Below, in pieces: positions 28,125-37,074 of a stretch of DNA of 64,000 nucleotides; within the stretch, counting starts at the first letter, position 1; every line of letters starts with the position of its first letter. The stretch is from Mesorhizobium sp. B2-1-8 (GTDB taxonomy: Bacteria; Pseudomonadota; Alphaproteobacteria; Rhizobiales; Rhizobiaceae), in assembly GCF_006442545.2 (NCBI RefSeq), contig NZ_CP083952.1, positions 2,287,501 through 2,351,500 on the forward strand, written 5' to 3'. The notes below the pieces were generated by a model. The model saw only the letters and a program-made list of their open reading frames with translations. It was not told where the DNA came from and ran no database searches. The position numbers were made by a program, and so were the translations under genes.

Positions 28125-28337
28125 TCAGCCGACCGACAGGTTGACGGCCTTCGGTCCCTTGCCGCGCTTGTCCGGCTCGGTGTCGAATGTCACTTTCTGC
28201 CCATCTTCGAGACCGGGAAGACCCGACGCCTGCACGGCCGAAATATGCACGAAGACATCCTTCGCGCCATCATCGGGTGTGATGAAGCCGAAGCCCTTGG
28301 CATGGTTGAAGAATTTGACGGTGCCGGTCTGCGGCAT
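28125..28337 (-). CDS. Cold-shock protein CspA family, copy A
   Basis: 70 residues, a single OB-fold nucleic-acid-binding domain. RNP1 reads KGFGFIT and RNP2 reads DVFVHIS. The ATG at 28337 has AAAGGAGCTTCCC upstream; a longer frame to 28358 runs over the ribosome site. Product acts as RNA chaperone or antiterminator. The paralog at 28656 shares about 75 percent of residues and lies 318 bp upstream in the same direction, so they are a tandem duplication. Confidence 0.95.
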   Translation of the reverse strand: MPQTGTVKFFNHAKGFGFITPDDGAKDVFVHISAVQASGLPGLEDGQKVTFDTEPDKRGKGPKAVNLSVG

Positions 28338-28440
28338 GGGAAGCTCCTTTGATCCCATAAACTCCAGTCTCGGGCCGGCAAATGCCCGAGTGGAAATTTG
28401 TCCTTTATTTTAGCGCTATCGGCAAGTGAAAGTTTTGCGG

Positions 28441-28469
28441 GCACTTAAAGCACGTCGCGCTTTAAGTGC
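28441..28469. repeat. Perfect 11-bp inverted repeat between the two csp genes
   Basis: GCACTTAAAGC (28441-28451) and GCTTTAAGTGC (28459-28469) with a 7-nt loop CGTCGCG-like spacer. No T-run follows on either strand. It lies about 100 bp upstream of copy A, so it could be an operator, a folded 5' leader or a dispersed repeat. Confidence 0.5.
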
Positions 28470-28546
28470 TTGTTATGACGCGTGTCATTGGCCCGGACCG
28501 GATGAACTTCCCGATGACATGCGTTTATGCTGCACCGCGTCATGAA

Positions 28547-28575
28547 AAAGGCGCGACGAAAACCGCCGCGCCTTT
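28547..28575 (-). terminator. Hairpin terminator after cold-shock copy B
   Basis: AAAGGCGCG (28547-28555) and CGCGCCTTT (28567-28575) form a 9-bp stem. On the minus strand it lies ~80 bp past the copy B stop and ends in CTTTTTCATG, a short T-run. Confidence 0.7.
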
Positions 28576-28655
28576 CAAAATCTGTCTGCCTGCCCAAGCT
28601 GCTGGTCAAGCTCCTCGTTCGCCCATCCGCCTGGGATGTGCGGCGCGCCGATCGC

Positions 28656-28868
28656 TCAGGCTGCGCGCAGGTTGACCGCCTTCGGGCCCTTGCCCATGCG
28701 GTCCGGCTCGACATCGAAGGTGACCTTCTGGCCGTCGACGAGCGTGCGCAGGCCCGAGGCCTCGATCGCCGAAATATGGACGAACACGTCCTTGGCGCCG
28801 CCGTCGGGCGTGATGAAACCGAAGCCTTTGGTCGCATTGAAGAATTTAACGGTGCCGGTCTGGGCCAT
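28656..28868 (-). CDS. Cold-shock protein CspA family, copy B
   Basis: 70 residues with RNP1 KGFGFIT and RNP2 [10 protein letters not shown] at 28868 with GAAGGAGTTTCCCC upstream, almost the same ribosome site as in copy A, so the duplication included the leader. The C-termini differ slightly (VNLRAA against VNLSVG). It has its own downstream hairpin, so the two genes can be expressed separately. Confidence 0.95.
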   Translation of the reverse strand: MAQTGTVKFFNATKGFGFITPDGGAKDVFVHISAIEASGLRTLVDGQKVTFDVEPDRMGKGPKAVNLRAA

Positions 28869-29451
28869 TGGGGAAACTCCTTCACCCGTTCAGTCTTGGT
28901 GGTCCTGCCCGCCACCTGGCGTCGAGGGCAGTTCCTGGTGGTTGCTTTCGGCAGTCATGCATTGGCGCATGGTCAAACCCCCCGCCGAAAAACGGGGCCG
29001 TCAGAGATTCACAGTATCGGGGAAAGGTCGTCCAAAACGTTCCGCTCTCCGGGTCGCAAATGCCCGAACACAGAATTTATCGCACGGAAACGTGAAGGTT
29101 GCAAGATAGCGCCGCGGGCCGCCGCCATGAGCGCATCCCGACGCAAAAATCGACCGATCAGAGCGTCGACCGGCCGCAGATAGGCCTCGTTGCCCGAGGG
29201 GTCATCGGCCCACAGCCCCGGTCGTGCATGGGCCAGAAGCGATGATTGCCGGCGACGCGGCGGGGTCGTGGCTGATCCCGCCGTCATTTCCCGATAGAGG
29301 CCGCGAACGGGGTTGCAATTGGCAGTGGAATGGCGAGGATCATGCCATAGGCGACTGATTTAAATCCTGTTTTGATCGATATCATTATCAGCGAACCGCC
29401 AGGCAGTCTTGGGCGGTATGCACCGGGACGGGGATCGAGGGAGAGACGATC
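28869..29451. other. Gene-poor stretch upstream of cold-shock copy B and the Kazal lipoprotein
   Basis: No frame here looks coding: a 92-codon minus frame at 29009-29287 lacks a ribosome site and has rhizobial-unlike composition. The left part would hold the promoter and long leader expected for a cold-shock gene. The right part (29350-29400) is AT-rich (GATTTAAATC, GATCGATATCATTATC) and is the likely promoter of the Kazal-domain gene. Confidence 0.5.
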
Positions 29452-29856
29452 ATGAGGTTTCTTGCGGCCATCTTTTCACGGCAGGGTTTTACCATCCTGT
29501 TCCTGTCGGCAATTCTTGCCGCCTGTACGGTCGTCGTCGATGACGGACCGGGACCGCGGCCGCGTCCACCGCGCCCCGAGCCGCAATTCTGCACCAAGCA
29601 GTACGAGCCGGTCTGCGCCCGGCGCGGCGGAGATCGCCTGACCTTCGCCAATGCCTGCCTTGCCGACCGGGCGGGTTACCGCATCGTGCGCGACGGTCGC
29701 TGCCGCGACGGCGGTGGCGGCGGCGGCGAGCAGACCTTCTGCACCCGCGAATACGCGCCGGTATGCGGCCGTAGCCATGGCGAAATGCGCACGTTCCCCA
29801 ATGCCTGCGAGGCCCGTGCCTCGGACTACCGCATCGTCGGCGACGGGCCGTGCTGA
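29452..29856 (+). CDS. Lipoprotein with two Kazal-type protease-inhibitor domains
   Basis: 134 residues. Signal sequence ends in the lipobox ILAAC at about residue 25; a Pro/Arg linker follows (GPGPRPRPPRPEP). Then two Kazal-like repeats, residues ~46-84 and ~94-134: CTKQYEPVCARRGGDRLTFA ending DGRC, and CTREYAPVCGRSHGEMRTFP ending GDGPC, each with the Kazal Cys spacing (PVC, Asn-x-Cys, final Cys), separated by a Gly6 linker. Expected outer-membrane-anchored serine protease inhibitor; the target is unknown. Start at ATG after GGGAGAGACGATC. Confidence 0.9.
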   Translation: MRFLAAIFSRQGFTILFLSAILAACTVVVDDGPGPRPRPPRPEPQFCTKQYEPVCARRGGDRLTFANACLADRAGYRIVRDGRCRDGGGGGGEQTFCTREYAPVCGRSHGEMRTFPNACEARASDYRIVGDGPC

Positions 29857-29872
29857 GAAGGGAAGGAACGCC

Positions 29873-30225
29873 TCACCCATCCACGCCGACATAGGCCTTG
29901 CTCTTCAGCAGGGCTGCCAGGTGAGCCGCATTCGACGCCGACATCTCGACCATGCCGGCGACCGCCTTTGGGGTTTTCGGCAGGTCGACATAGTTGACGT
30001 CGCCCATGGCTTCGCCGACCCAATAGGCGCCGCCATTGGCGGGGATGGTGAAGCCAACGTCGTTCAGCGCCTGGAAGCATTCCGCGTGGCAATGATGCGC
30101 GCCATCCTCGTTGCCGACGATCGCCACCAGCGCCACCTTGCCGGCATGCGGTCCTTGTCGTCGGTTTCGTCCAGAAAGGCGTCCATGCGTTCCATGCCGC
30201 GGGCAGTCCTGACCGTTCGCGCGAC
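29873..30225 (-). pseudogene. Broken remnant of a flavodoxin-like NAD(P)H oxidoreductase
   Basis: The minus strand encodes GKVALVAIVGNEDGAHHCHA, then FQALNDVGFTIPANGGAYWV and GEAMGDVNYVDLPKTP, up to a stop at 29873. This is the C-terminal half of an NADPH-dependent FMN reductase/flavodoxin-family protein. Just upstream the homology (GMERMDAFLDETDDKDRMP) continues in another frame, with the shift at about 30142-30150. The N-terminal FMN domain is missing, because the TPR gene begins there. So it carries at least one frameshift and a 5' truncation. Confidence 0.7.
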
Positions 30226-30394
30226 GGGCCACACTCTTGAATCTCTCCCCGGCATGGCTTAGGTCCCGCAGGCGTATAAACACGGCAGGTGTCCCATCAA
30301 CAGAGATCAGAGAAGAGCGGCGGGTGCGGGAGCCAAGTCTGGCGCGGCCAAGTCTGGCGCGGGAGGCCAGCCGCCGCTGGGCCTCGACCAGTAT

Positions 30395-32029
30395 GTGCAG
30401 CAGGCTCTGCAACTGCATCAGGCCGGGCGTCGGCAAGAGGCCGAGGCGATCTACCGGCAGGTGCTGGCGCGTCAGCCCAAACACGCGGCCGCGGCGCATT
30501 TCCTGGGGTTGCTGCTGCACCAGACCGGGCGCAGCGAAGAAGGCATGGATTTCCTGGAACAGTCGGTTCAGCTGCAGCCGACGAACCCCGACTTCCTCAA
30601 CAATCTCGGCACGGTGATGCGGGATCTCGGCCGTGTCACGGCGGCGATCGATTTCTTCCGCGGCGCGGTTGATCTGCGGCCGGAGCAGCTCGCGGCGCGC
30701 GACAATCTCGGCTCGTCGCTGAAGCAGATCGGCCGGTTCGATGAGGCCGAGGATATCTATCGCGGCACGGTGCAGCGCAATCCATTCCACGTGCGCGCGC
30801 GTATCGGGCTTGCCGAAACCCTGCAGGAGGCCGGACGCCTCGACGAGGCGCTGGCTGTCTTCCAGGAGGCACTGGCCATCCGGCCCAAGGATGCGGTCCT
30901 GCTGCACGGACTGGGCGTCGGGCTGATGGAGAAGGGCAAGCTCGACGAGGCGGCCGACCTGTTCCGGCAGGCGGTGGCGATCCAGCCCGCCATGGCCCGC
31001 GCGTGGCTGATGCTGTCTCAGGTCAAGCGACAGAAGGAGCGCGATGCCGAATTGGCCGGCATGGAGGCGCAGCACGCCAAGGCGCCTCAGGACAGCCTGG
31101 CACGCATGCAGCTGTCGTTTGGCCTCGGCAAGGCCAATGACGATCTCAAGGATTATGGCAAGGCTTTCGACTACTTCGCCGAGGGCAATGCCATCCGCCG
31201 CAAGGGCATCGACTATGATCCGGTGAAGACGCGCGCCGAATTCGAGGCGATGAAGACGGTGTTCGATGCCGGCTTCTTCGAAAAGCACAGGCCGAGCCCG
31301 ATCACCGACGATGCGCCGATCTTCGTCGTCGGCATGCCGCGTTCGGGTACGACGCTGGTCGAACAGATCATCGCGAGCCACGCCCAAGTCTATGGCGCGG
31401 GCGAGCTCGGTATCTTGAAGACGGCGGTCGGCAGGCAGTTCCCGTCGAACATGCCGGGCGGCTTTCCCTGGGGCGTGGCCGATACGGACGATACGGATTT
31501 CACCGAGGCGGGGCAGGCCTATCTCGACATGCTCCATGCCCGCTATCCGCATATGCGCCACGTCACCGACAAGATGCCGGGCAACTTCCTGCTCGTCGGC
31601 TTCATCCACATGATGCTGCCGAAGGCAAAAATCATCCATTGCGCCCGCGATGCGGCGGCGACATGCCTGTCGATCTACAAAGTGCATTTCCGCGGCGACA
31701 GCCACCGCTATGGCTATGACCTCGGCGAGCTCGCCGATTTCCACAATCTCTATACCGACATCATGGCGCATTGGCACAAGGTGCTGCCCGGCGTCGTGCA
31801 CGATGTGCGCTACGAGGATTTCGTCGCCGACCAGGACAAGCAGAGCCGGGCGCTGATCGACTATCTCGGCCTGCCATGGGACGATGCCGTGCTGTCGTTC
31901 CACCAGACCGACCGGCCGGTGCGCACGGCGTCGGCCGCGCAGGTGCGCCAGCCGATGTACCAGGGCTCGGTCGATCTGTGGAAGCGTTATGGCGACCGGC
32001 TGAAGCCGCTGCTCGACAAGCTGGATTAG
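30395..32029 (+). CDS. TPR-repeat sulfotransferase-family protein
   Basis: About 544 residues. The N-terminal half has six or so tetratricopeptide repeats (first AEAIYRQVLARQPKHAAAAH); the C-terminal half is a sulfotransferase with the PAPS 5'-phosphosulfate loop FVVGMPRSGTTLVEQ at ~310-324 and KMPGNFLLVGFIHMMLPKAK further on. Expected to sulfate a saccharide, lipid or peptide; substrate unknown. The start is uncertain: GTG at 30395 is the first normal start, but the frame is open and protein-like back to 30296, where ATC-AAC-AGA would read as the common N-terminus MNRDQRRAA if the codon were ATG. A 15-bp tandem repeat (30332-30361) lies in that extension. Confidence 0.88.
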   Translation: MQQALQLHQAGRRQEAEAIYRQVLARQPKHAAAAHFLGLLLHQTGRSEEGMDFLEQSVQLQPTNPDFLNNLGTVMRDLGRVTAAIDFFRGAVDLRPEQLAARDNLGSSLKQIGRFDEAEDIYRGTVQRNPFHVRARIGLAETLQEAGRLDEALAVFQEALAIRPKDAVLLHGLGVGLMEKGKLDEAADLFRQAVAIQPAMARAWLMLSQVKRQKERDAELAGMEAQHAKAPQDSLARMQLSFGLGKANDDLKDYGKAFDYFAEGNAIRRKGIDYDPVKTRAEFEAMKTVFDAGFFEKHRPSPITDDAPIFVVGMPRSGTTLVEQIIASHAQVYGAGELGILKTAVGRQFPSNMPGGFPWGVADTDDTDFTEAGQAYLDMLHARYPHMRHVTDKMPGNFLLVGFIHMMLPKAKIIHCARDAAATCLSIYKVHFRGDSHRYGYDLGELADFHNLYTDIMAHWHKVLPGVVHDVRYEDFVADQDKQSRALIDYLGLPWDDAVLSFHQTDRPVRTASAAQVRQPMYQGSVDLWKRYGDRLKPLLDKLD

Positions 32030-32131
32030 CGCGCGGGTAGCGGATTGGGGGAAGCTCTTCAGCTTCGCCATAGGATGACGAAGCGATGGGTGCCTACGAG
32101 CAGCCAGTCAGACAAGCGTTGCGCCAGTTCC

Positions 32132-32485
32132 TCAAAGCTCTATGAACGGCTGGAAGCCGCCGAAGATCATGCGCTTGCCGTCGAACGGCATGGCGGACCA
32201 GTCCATCTTGAGACGCTCGTCGGCCATCACCTTGGCCATGACCGCGTCGCGGCTCTGTCTGGACTCGTAGACGACCCAGGCGAAGATGACGACCTCGTCG
32301 TCCTTGGCCTGCACCGCGCGCGGGAACGAGGTCAGCTCGCCGTAAGGCACGTCGTCGCCGACGCATTCGACATAGGCGAGCGCGCCATGCTCCATCCAGA
32401 CGGCACCGCCGTTCTCAGCCATTTTCTTGTACGCATCAAGATTTGCCTTCGGCACGGCAAGCACGAAGCCATCGACATAGGACAT
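32132..32485 (-). CDS. DUF1428 (YbaA-like) protein
   Basis: 117 residues, a small dimeric alpha+beta barrel-type protein of unknown function. Typical blocks are MSYVDGFVLAVPKANLDAYK, MEHGALAYVECVGDDVPYG and MPFDGKRMIFGGFQPF at the end. The ATG at 32485 follows GAGGAGACCGCC. The VOC-family gene lies about 100 bp upstream in the same direction; DUF1428 and such VOC proteins are often neighbours. Confidence 0.9.
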   Translation of the reverse strand: MSYVDGFVLAVPKANLDAYKKMAENGGAVWMEHGALAYVECVGDDVPYGELTSFPRAVQAKDDEVVIFAWVVYESRQSRDAVMAKVMADERLKMDWSAMPFDGKRMIFGGFQPFIEL

Positions 32486-32584
32486 GGCGGTCTCCTCATT
32501 GCTGGAAACGGGCGCCGGGTCGGCGGGGATACGACCCGGCGCGGTTGGGCGCATCCCCCTCGGCGAGGGCGCGCGCGCTAAAAC

Positions 32585-33001
32585 TTATTCCACCGGTGCG
32601 TTCATTGCCCAGGCGACACCGAAGGGGTCCTTCACCTGGCCCCAGCGGTCGCCCCAGAACATCACCTGCAGCGGCGTGACGATCTCGCAGCCGGCGTCGA
32701 TGGCGCGCTTCCACCAGGTGTCGATGTCATCCTTGCCGAGATGGAGCTGCAGCGTATAGCCCTGCGCGGCCTGGTGCGGATGGCCGTGTTCCGGATAGGC
32801 GTCGCCGAGCATCAGCGTCGAGCCGTTGATGTAGAGATGGATATGCATGGTGCGGCCTTTCTCATCCGCCGGATAGGCAAAGACTTCCTCGGCCCCGAAA
32901 GCCTTCTTGTAGAACTCGGCGGCCTTGATGGCGCCGTCGACCTGCAGATAGGGGGTCAATCCGCCAAGAACTTTGGCGCGGGGCGGGGTCTGGTCGGTCA
33001 T
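32585..33001 (-). CDS. VOC-family protein (glyoxalase/bleomycin resistance fold, PhnB-like)
   Basis: 138 residues. Pattern LTPYLQVDGAIKAAEFYKKA, MHIHLYINGSTLMLGDAYPE and MFWGDRWGQVKDPFGVAWAM is that of the PhnB/3-demethylubiquinone-like VOC group. Function of this group is unclear; the DPFG end motif is conserved. The ATG at 33001 has GAGGAACACGAG before it; a longer frame to 33043 is Lys/Arg-rich and unlikely. Confidence 0.88.
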   Translation of the reverse strand: MTDQTPPRAKVLGGLTPYLQVDGAIKAAEFYKKAFGAEEVFAYPADEKGRTMHIHLYINGSTLMLGDAYPEHGHPHQAAQGYTLQLHLGKDDIDTWWKRAIDAGCEIVTPLQVMFWGDRWGQVKDPFGVAWAMNAPVE

Positions 33002-33144
33002 TCTCGTGTTCCTCTTCACGTTTGGTTTGGCCTTGCGGACCATAGGACGGACGAGGTGACGCCAATCCTACAGGGTCGCGAAAATTTTTCGCCTGATATC
33101 ATCGGGCAACCGGCCGCCTCTGGAGGCCGGCGCACAGGCCGTGG

Positions 33145-33327
33145 TCATATGACCTTGGCCGACGACGTGGCCGCGCGACGGCTGTCGCGGGCATCGAAGA
33201 TTTCCGGAAAGCCGATATCCTTGCGCAGTTCGGCCGGCAGCGACAGGAGAATTCGTTCGCTGCGGTGACGGGCGCGCGCCGCGGCATACCGGGTTGCGAT
33301 GCGGCCGATGGATGACAGGACGGACAT
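33145..33327 (-). CDS. Small DUF1127 protein
   Basis: 60 residues. Arg-rich helix (IATRYAAARARHRSERIL) followed by LSLPAELRKDIGFPEIFDAR, the DUF1127 signature ending in a short LxDIG motif. In alphaproteobacteria such proteins act in RNA turnover, phosphate or carbon metabolism; the one here is unassigned. The ATG at 33327 is preceded by CAGGGAGAGTTCGTC, a strong site, and is chosen over an open extension to 33390. Confidence 0.85.
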   Translation of the reverse strand: MSVLSSIGRIATRYAAARARHRSERILLSLPAELRKDIGFPEIFDARDSRRAATSSAKVI

Positions 33328-33457
33328 GACGAACTCTCCCTGGGTTGGCGCCGGCATCATCGTGTCGGCATCCCAAGGACGGGGCAGCAACGGGCGATCC
33401 GACAGATCGCCCGGAGAATTTTTCAGCGGCCTCTGTTACCGGCGCGGCGCGCTTACG

Positions 33458-33757
33458 TCAGGCGGCAGTCTCCAATCGTTCGATCGTTTCAAGGTCGGCT
33501 CTCTTGGCCTTTCCCTCGACGGCGAGGTCATAGCTTGCCTGCATGTTCATCCAGAACTGCGGCGTGGTCCCAAAAAACTTCGCAAGGCGCAACGCGGTAT
33601 CAGGGGTTACCGGGGTCGTCTCGCTGGCCAGGCGCTCGATGCGCGTGCGCGGCACATGCAGCTTTTTGGCCAGCGTGTAAGGCTTCAGACCAAGCGGTAT
33701 GAGATACTCTTCGCGGAGAATTTCTCCGGGATGGATAGGCGGGTTGATATCAAGCAT
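33458..33757 (-). CDS. higA: HigA-type antitoxin (XRE helix-turn-helix)
   Basis: 99 residues. The start PPIHPGEILREEYLIPLGLK is the classic HigA/VapI opening, followed by an XRE helix-turn-helix (YTLAKKLHVPRTRIERLASE) and TALRLAKFFGTTPQFWMNMQ. It neutralises the toxin encoded just upstream and, with it, represses the operon. It follows higB after a 14-bp gap, the usual toxin-first order of higBA. Confidence 0.93.
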   Translation of the reverse strand: MLDINPPIHPGEILREEYLIPLGLKPYTLAKKLHVPRTRIERLASETTPVTPDTALRLAKFFGTTPQFWMNMQASYDLAVEGKAKRADLETIERLETAA

Positions 33758-33771
33758 TTAGGATCTGCCTT

Positions 33772-34053
33772 TCAATGGTAGTCGGTTATTTCAACATCTT
33801 CTGCTTGCCCATCCACCCAGCGAAAGCAGATGCGAAACTGATCGTTGATGCGGATCGAATGCTGACCGGCACGGTTGCCTTTCAACGGCTCAAGCCTGTT
33901 GCCGGGAGGCGTCTTGAGATCTGACAGTTCGGCGGCGTTGTCGATCATGTACAGCTTCCATTGGGCCGGTCGGACAAGATCCGAAGGGAAGCCCTTTGGA
34001 GCCTTGCCGTTCGAAACGGCTTCGCTGGTCTTGTCCTTGAATGAACGTATCAT
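33772..34053 (-). CDS. higB: HigB-type toxin (RelE/ParE fold)
   Basis: 93 residues. MIRSFKDKTSEAVSNGKAPK at the start, RLEPLKGNRAGQHSIRINDQ and YRICF-like RICFRWVDGQAEDVEITDYH at the end match HigB, a ribosome-dependent mRNA endonuclease. The ATG at 34053 is chosen; an open extension to 34083 runs into the operator. First gene of higBA. It looks intact, with the C-terminal His retained. Confidence 0.92.
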   Translation of the reverse strand: MIRSFKDKTSEAVSNGKAPKGFPSDLVRPAQWKLYMIDNAAELSDLKTPPGNRLEPLKGNRAGQHSIRINDQFRICFRWVDGQAEDVEITDYH

Positions 34054-34069
34054 CCGTGGAGCCCGACAG

Positions 34070-34125
34070 ACGTACCATGACATGATACGTTCCAGGAATC
34101 AAGAGTACGTCTCATGAAATGATAC
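34070..34125. promoter_or_regulatory. Paired palindromic operators upstream of higBA
   Basis: ACGTACCATGACATGATAC (34070-34088) and ACGTCTCATGAAATGATAC (34107-34125) are direct repeats 37 bp apart. The first contains a nearly perfect 17-bp palindrome (GTACCATG-A-CATGATAC, 34072-34088). They lie 17-72 bp before the higB start, where HigA dimers would bind to autoregulate. Confidence 0.75.
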
Positions 34126-34187
34126 CAAAGGTCCGGCGTGTCAATGACAGGCAGGAACTTCATTGGCAATGCATCTGTCCTCGCCGC

Positions 34188-35714
<1,527 letters not shown>

Positions 35715-35828
35715 TTTCGATTTCTCTGGTCTGTCCGGAAAATCCGGCTCGATGCACTTTGTCGGTGCGCGTGCCGGCGATCAGGCCAGGCGTTGCACAC
35801 CACGAAGGGCAGACCAAAAAATCGAAGC

Positions 35829-35880
35829 GGGAAAAAACCCGGACCGTCCCTGGTCAGCCCTGCAAGCTAGCTCGCAGGGC
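35829..35880 (-). promoter_or_regulatory. Probable transcription attenuator before the ABC-F gene
   Basis: On the minus strand a 7-bp hairpin (GCCCTGC/GCAGGGC, 35880-35874 with 35863-35857; loop contains AGCTAGCT) covers codons 16-23 of the leader ORF, ending just before its stop. Then come GACC/GGTC and CCGGG followed by TTTTTT (35837-35832). Alternating hairpins plus a T-run placed after a short ORF and 115 bp before the gene fit translation-coupled attenuation. The exact alternative folds were not computed. Confidence 0.55.
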
Positions 35881-35925
35881 AGAAATCGGGCCACGCTGAC
35901 GATGGTGACGAAAAAACGTAAACAC
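35854..35925 (-). CDS. Putative 23-residue leader peptide of the ABC-F gene
   Basis: A GTG at 35925 has a perfect ribosome site, GAAAGGAGGG, ending 6 bp upstream (35940-35931). The ORF starts MFTFFRHHRQRGPIS and ends LQG-stop at 35854. Aromatic and basic residues dominate the first half. A hairpin overlaps its last eight codons. The strength of the ribosome site is out of proportion for a random short frame. Role inferred: ribosome stalling or slow translation here would alter folding of the downstream attenuator and switch on the ABC-F gene. Confidence 0.55.
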   Translation of the reverse strand: MFTFFRHHRQRGPISALRASLQG

Positions 35926-35964
35926 GTGAGCCCTCCTTTCGAGACGTTCGAGTGTGACGACTGG

Positions 35965-36870
35965 CTACACCAAAGGCGGGGCGGATGGCAAGGGCGCCGC
36001 TTTCAAGCGGCGCGGGAAGGGATCCAGCACCAGTATGCAGCCGCCGATGATCGCCGCCGCGCCGAAGCCCTGGATCATGGTCAGAGACCCGCCGAGCACA
36101 ATCGTTCCGGCCAGCACCGCGATCGTGGTCACGGCGAATTCGACGCTGATCGTCCTGGTCGCGCCGATGCTGGCCACCAGTCGGAAATACACGACATAGG
36201 TCAATGCGCTCATCACGCAGGCCAGTATCGCCAAATAGAGGAAGTCGACAAAGCGCGGCATGGCCGGCACCGGCACAGCGAGCAGCAGCGGCAGCGTCAT
36301 CACGCCGCCAAACAGGAAGGCGGCGCTGGTGAGTTCCAGCGAGCCGGCCGACCGCAAATGGCGATTGGCGTAGTTGCTGCCGAACGCCGCCGAGAAGGAA
36401 CTGAACAGCGAGGCGGCACAGCCGATCGCAAAGGAAGCAGTGACCGGAACCGCGGGGAAACCGACCAGGACGATGATGCCGGCAGCGCCGAGCAGCAGCC
36501 CGACAAGGCCGCGAACAGTGATGCGTTCAAGCCCCCAGAGCTGGCCGATGATCATCGAGAACAGCGGGATCGCGGCAACCAGGATGGCCGCCATCGCCGT
36601 GCCGATGCGCGGCGTGGCGTAGGACAGGCCGATCAGCTGCGCCGCGACCGTGGTTGCGCCGACCATGGCGAAGTGCCGCCAGCCAGCGCTGAAATCCAGC
36701 CGTCGCCTCGTCGCGGCTGCAAGCAGAAAGAGCGTGATGCCGGCGATCAGCGAGCGCAAGGTGACCGCGCCGACCCAGCCAAAGGCATGCACCACCTTGA
36801 GCAGCACCAAGAACGACAGTCCCCAGGTGACGGCCAGGAAGACGTAGGCGGCGATGTCCTTGCGGGTCAT
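35965..36870 (-). CDS. EamA/DMT-family transporter
   Basis: 301 residues, ten membrane helices arranged as two EamA repeats (MTRKDIAAYVFLAVTWGLSF opens the first; FSSFSAAFGSNYANRHLRSA begins the second). Likely an inner-membrane metabolite exporter; substrate not predictable. The ATG at 36870 begins the first helix; the frame is open to 37287 but that part is not membrane-like and is rejected. It ends about 40 bp before the ABC-F leader, so it could contribute readthrough to it. Confidence 0.88.
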   Translation of the reverse strand: MTRKDIAAYVFLAVTWGLSFLVLLKVVHAFGWVGAVTLRSLIAGITLFLLAAATRRRLDFSAGWRHFAMVGATTVAAQLIGLSYATPRIGTAMAAILVAAIPLFSMIIGQLWGLERITVRGLVGLLLGAAGIIVLVGFPAVPVTASFAIGCAASLFSSFSAAFGSNYANRHLRSAGSLELTSAAFLFGGVMTLPLLLAVPVPAMPRFVDFLYLAILACVMSALTYVVYFRLVASIGATRTISVEFAVTTIAVLAGTIVLGGSLTMIQGFGAAAIIGGCILVLDPFPRRLKAAPLPSAPPLV

Positions 36871-37074
36871 TTTCGTCGGCCGTTGGGAGGTACTTGGGGG
36901 TGGGCAGTCGCCATTGGCCCGTATCGTTTCGATCAGCGCATGGCAAGCGCCGGCGCATGGTCCAGGCCGGCCGAAAGTCGAGGCATCTTGAAGCGGCCGA
37001 CGCGGTCTGCCATCAGTCGCTGTTGAAATCGAGGCCATGCTATATATGGTCCTGCGACTGGCAAGGCAGCTAAG

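Noticed and set aside
29009-29287. 92-codon minus-strand frame upstream of cold-shock copy B
   Set aside because: No ribosome site, no recognisable domain and Arg/Ala-rich composition; treated as non-coding.
29873-32071. 732-codon open frame on the minus strand across the TPR-sulfotransferase gene
   Set aside because: It is the antisense of a clear TPR/sulfotransferase protein. Only its first ~100 codons from the stop resemble a protein (the flavodoxin-like remnant); the rest is His/Arg/Leu-rich mirror sequence.
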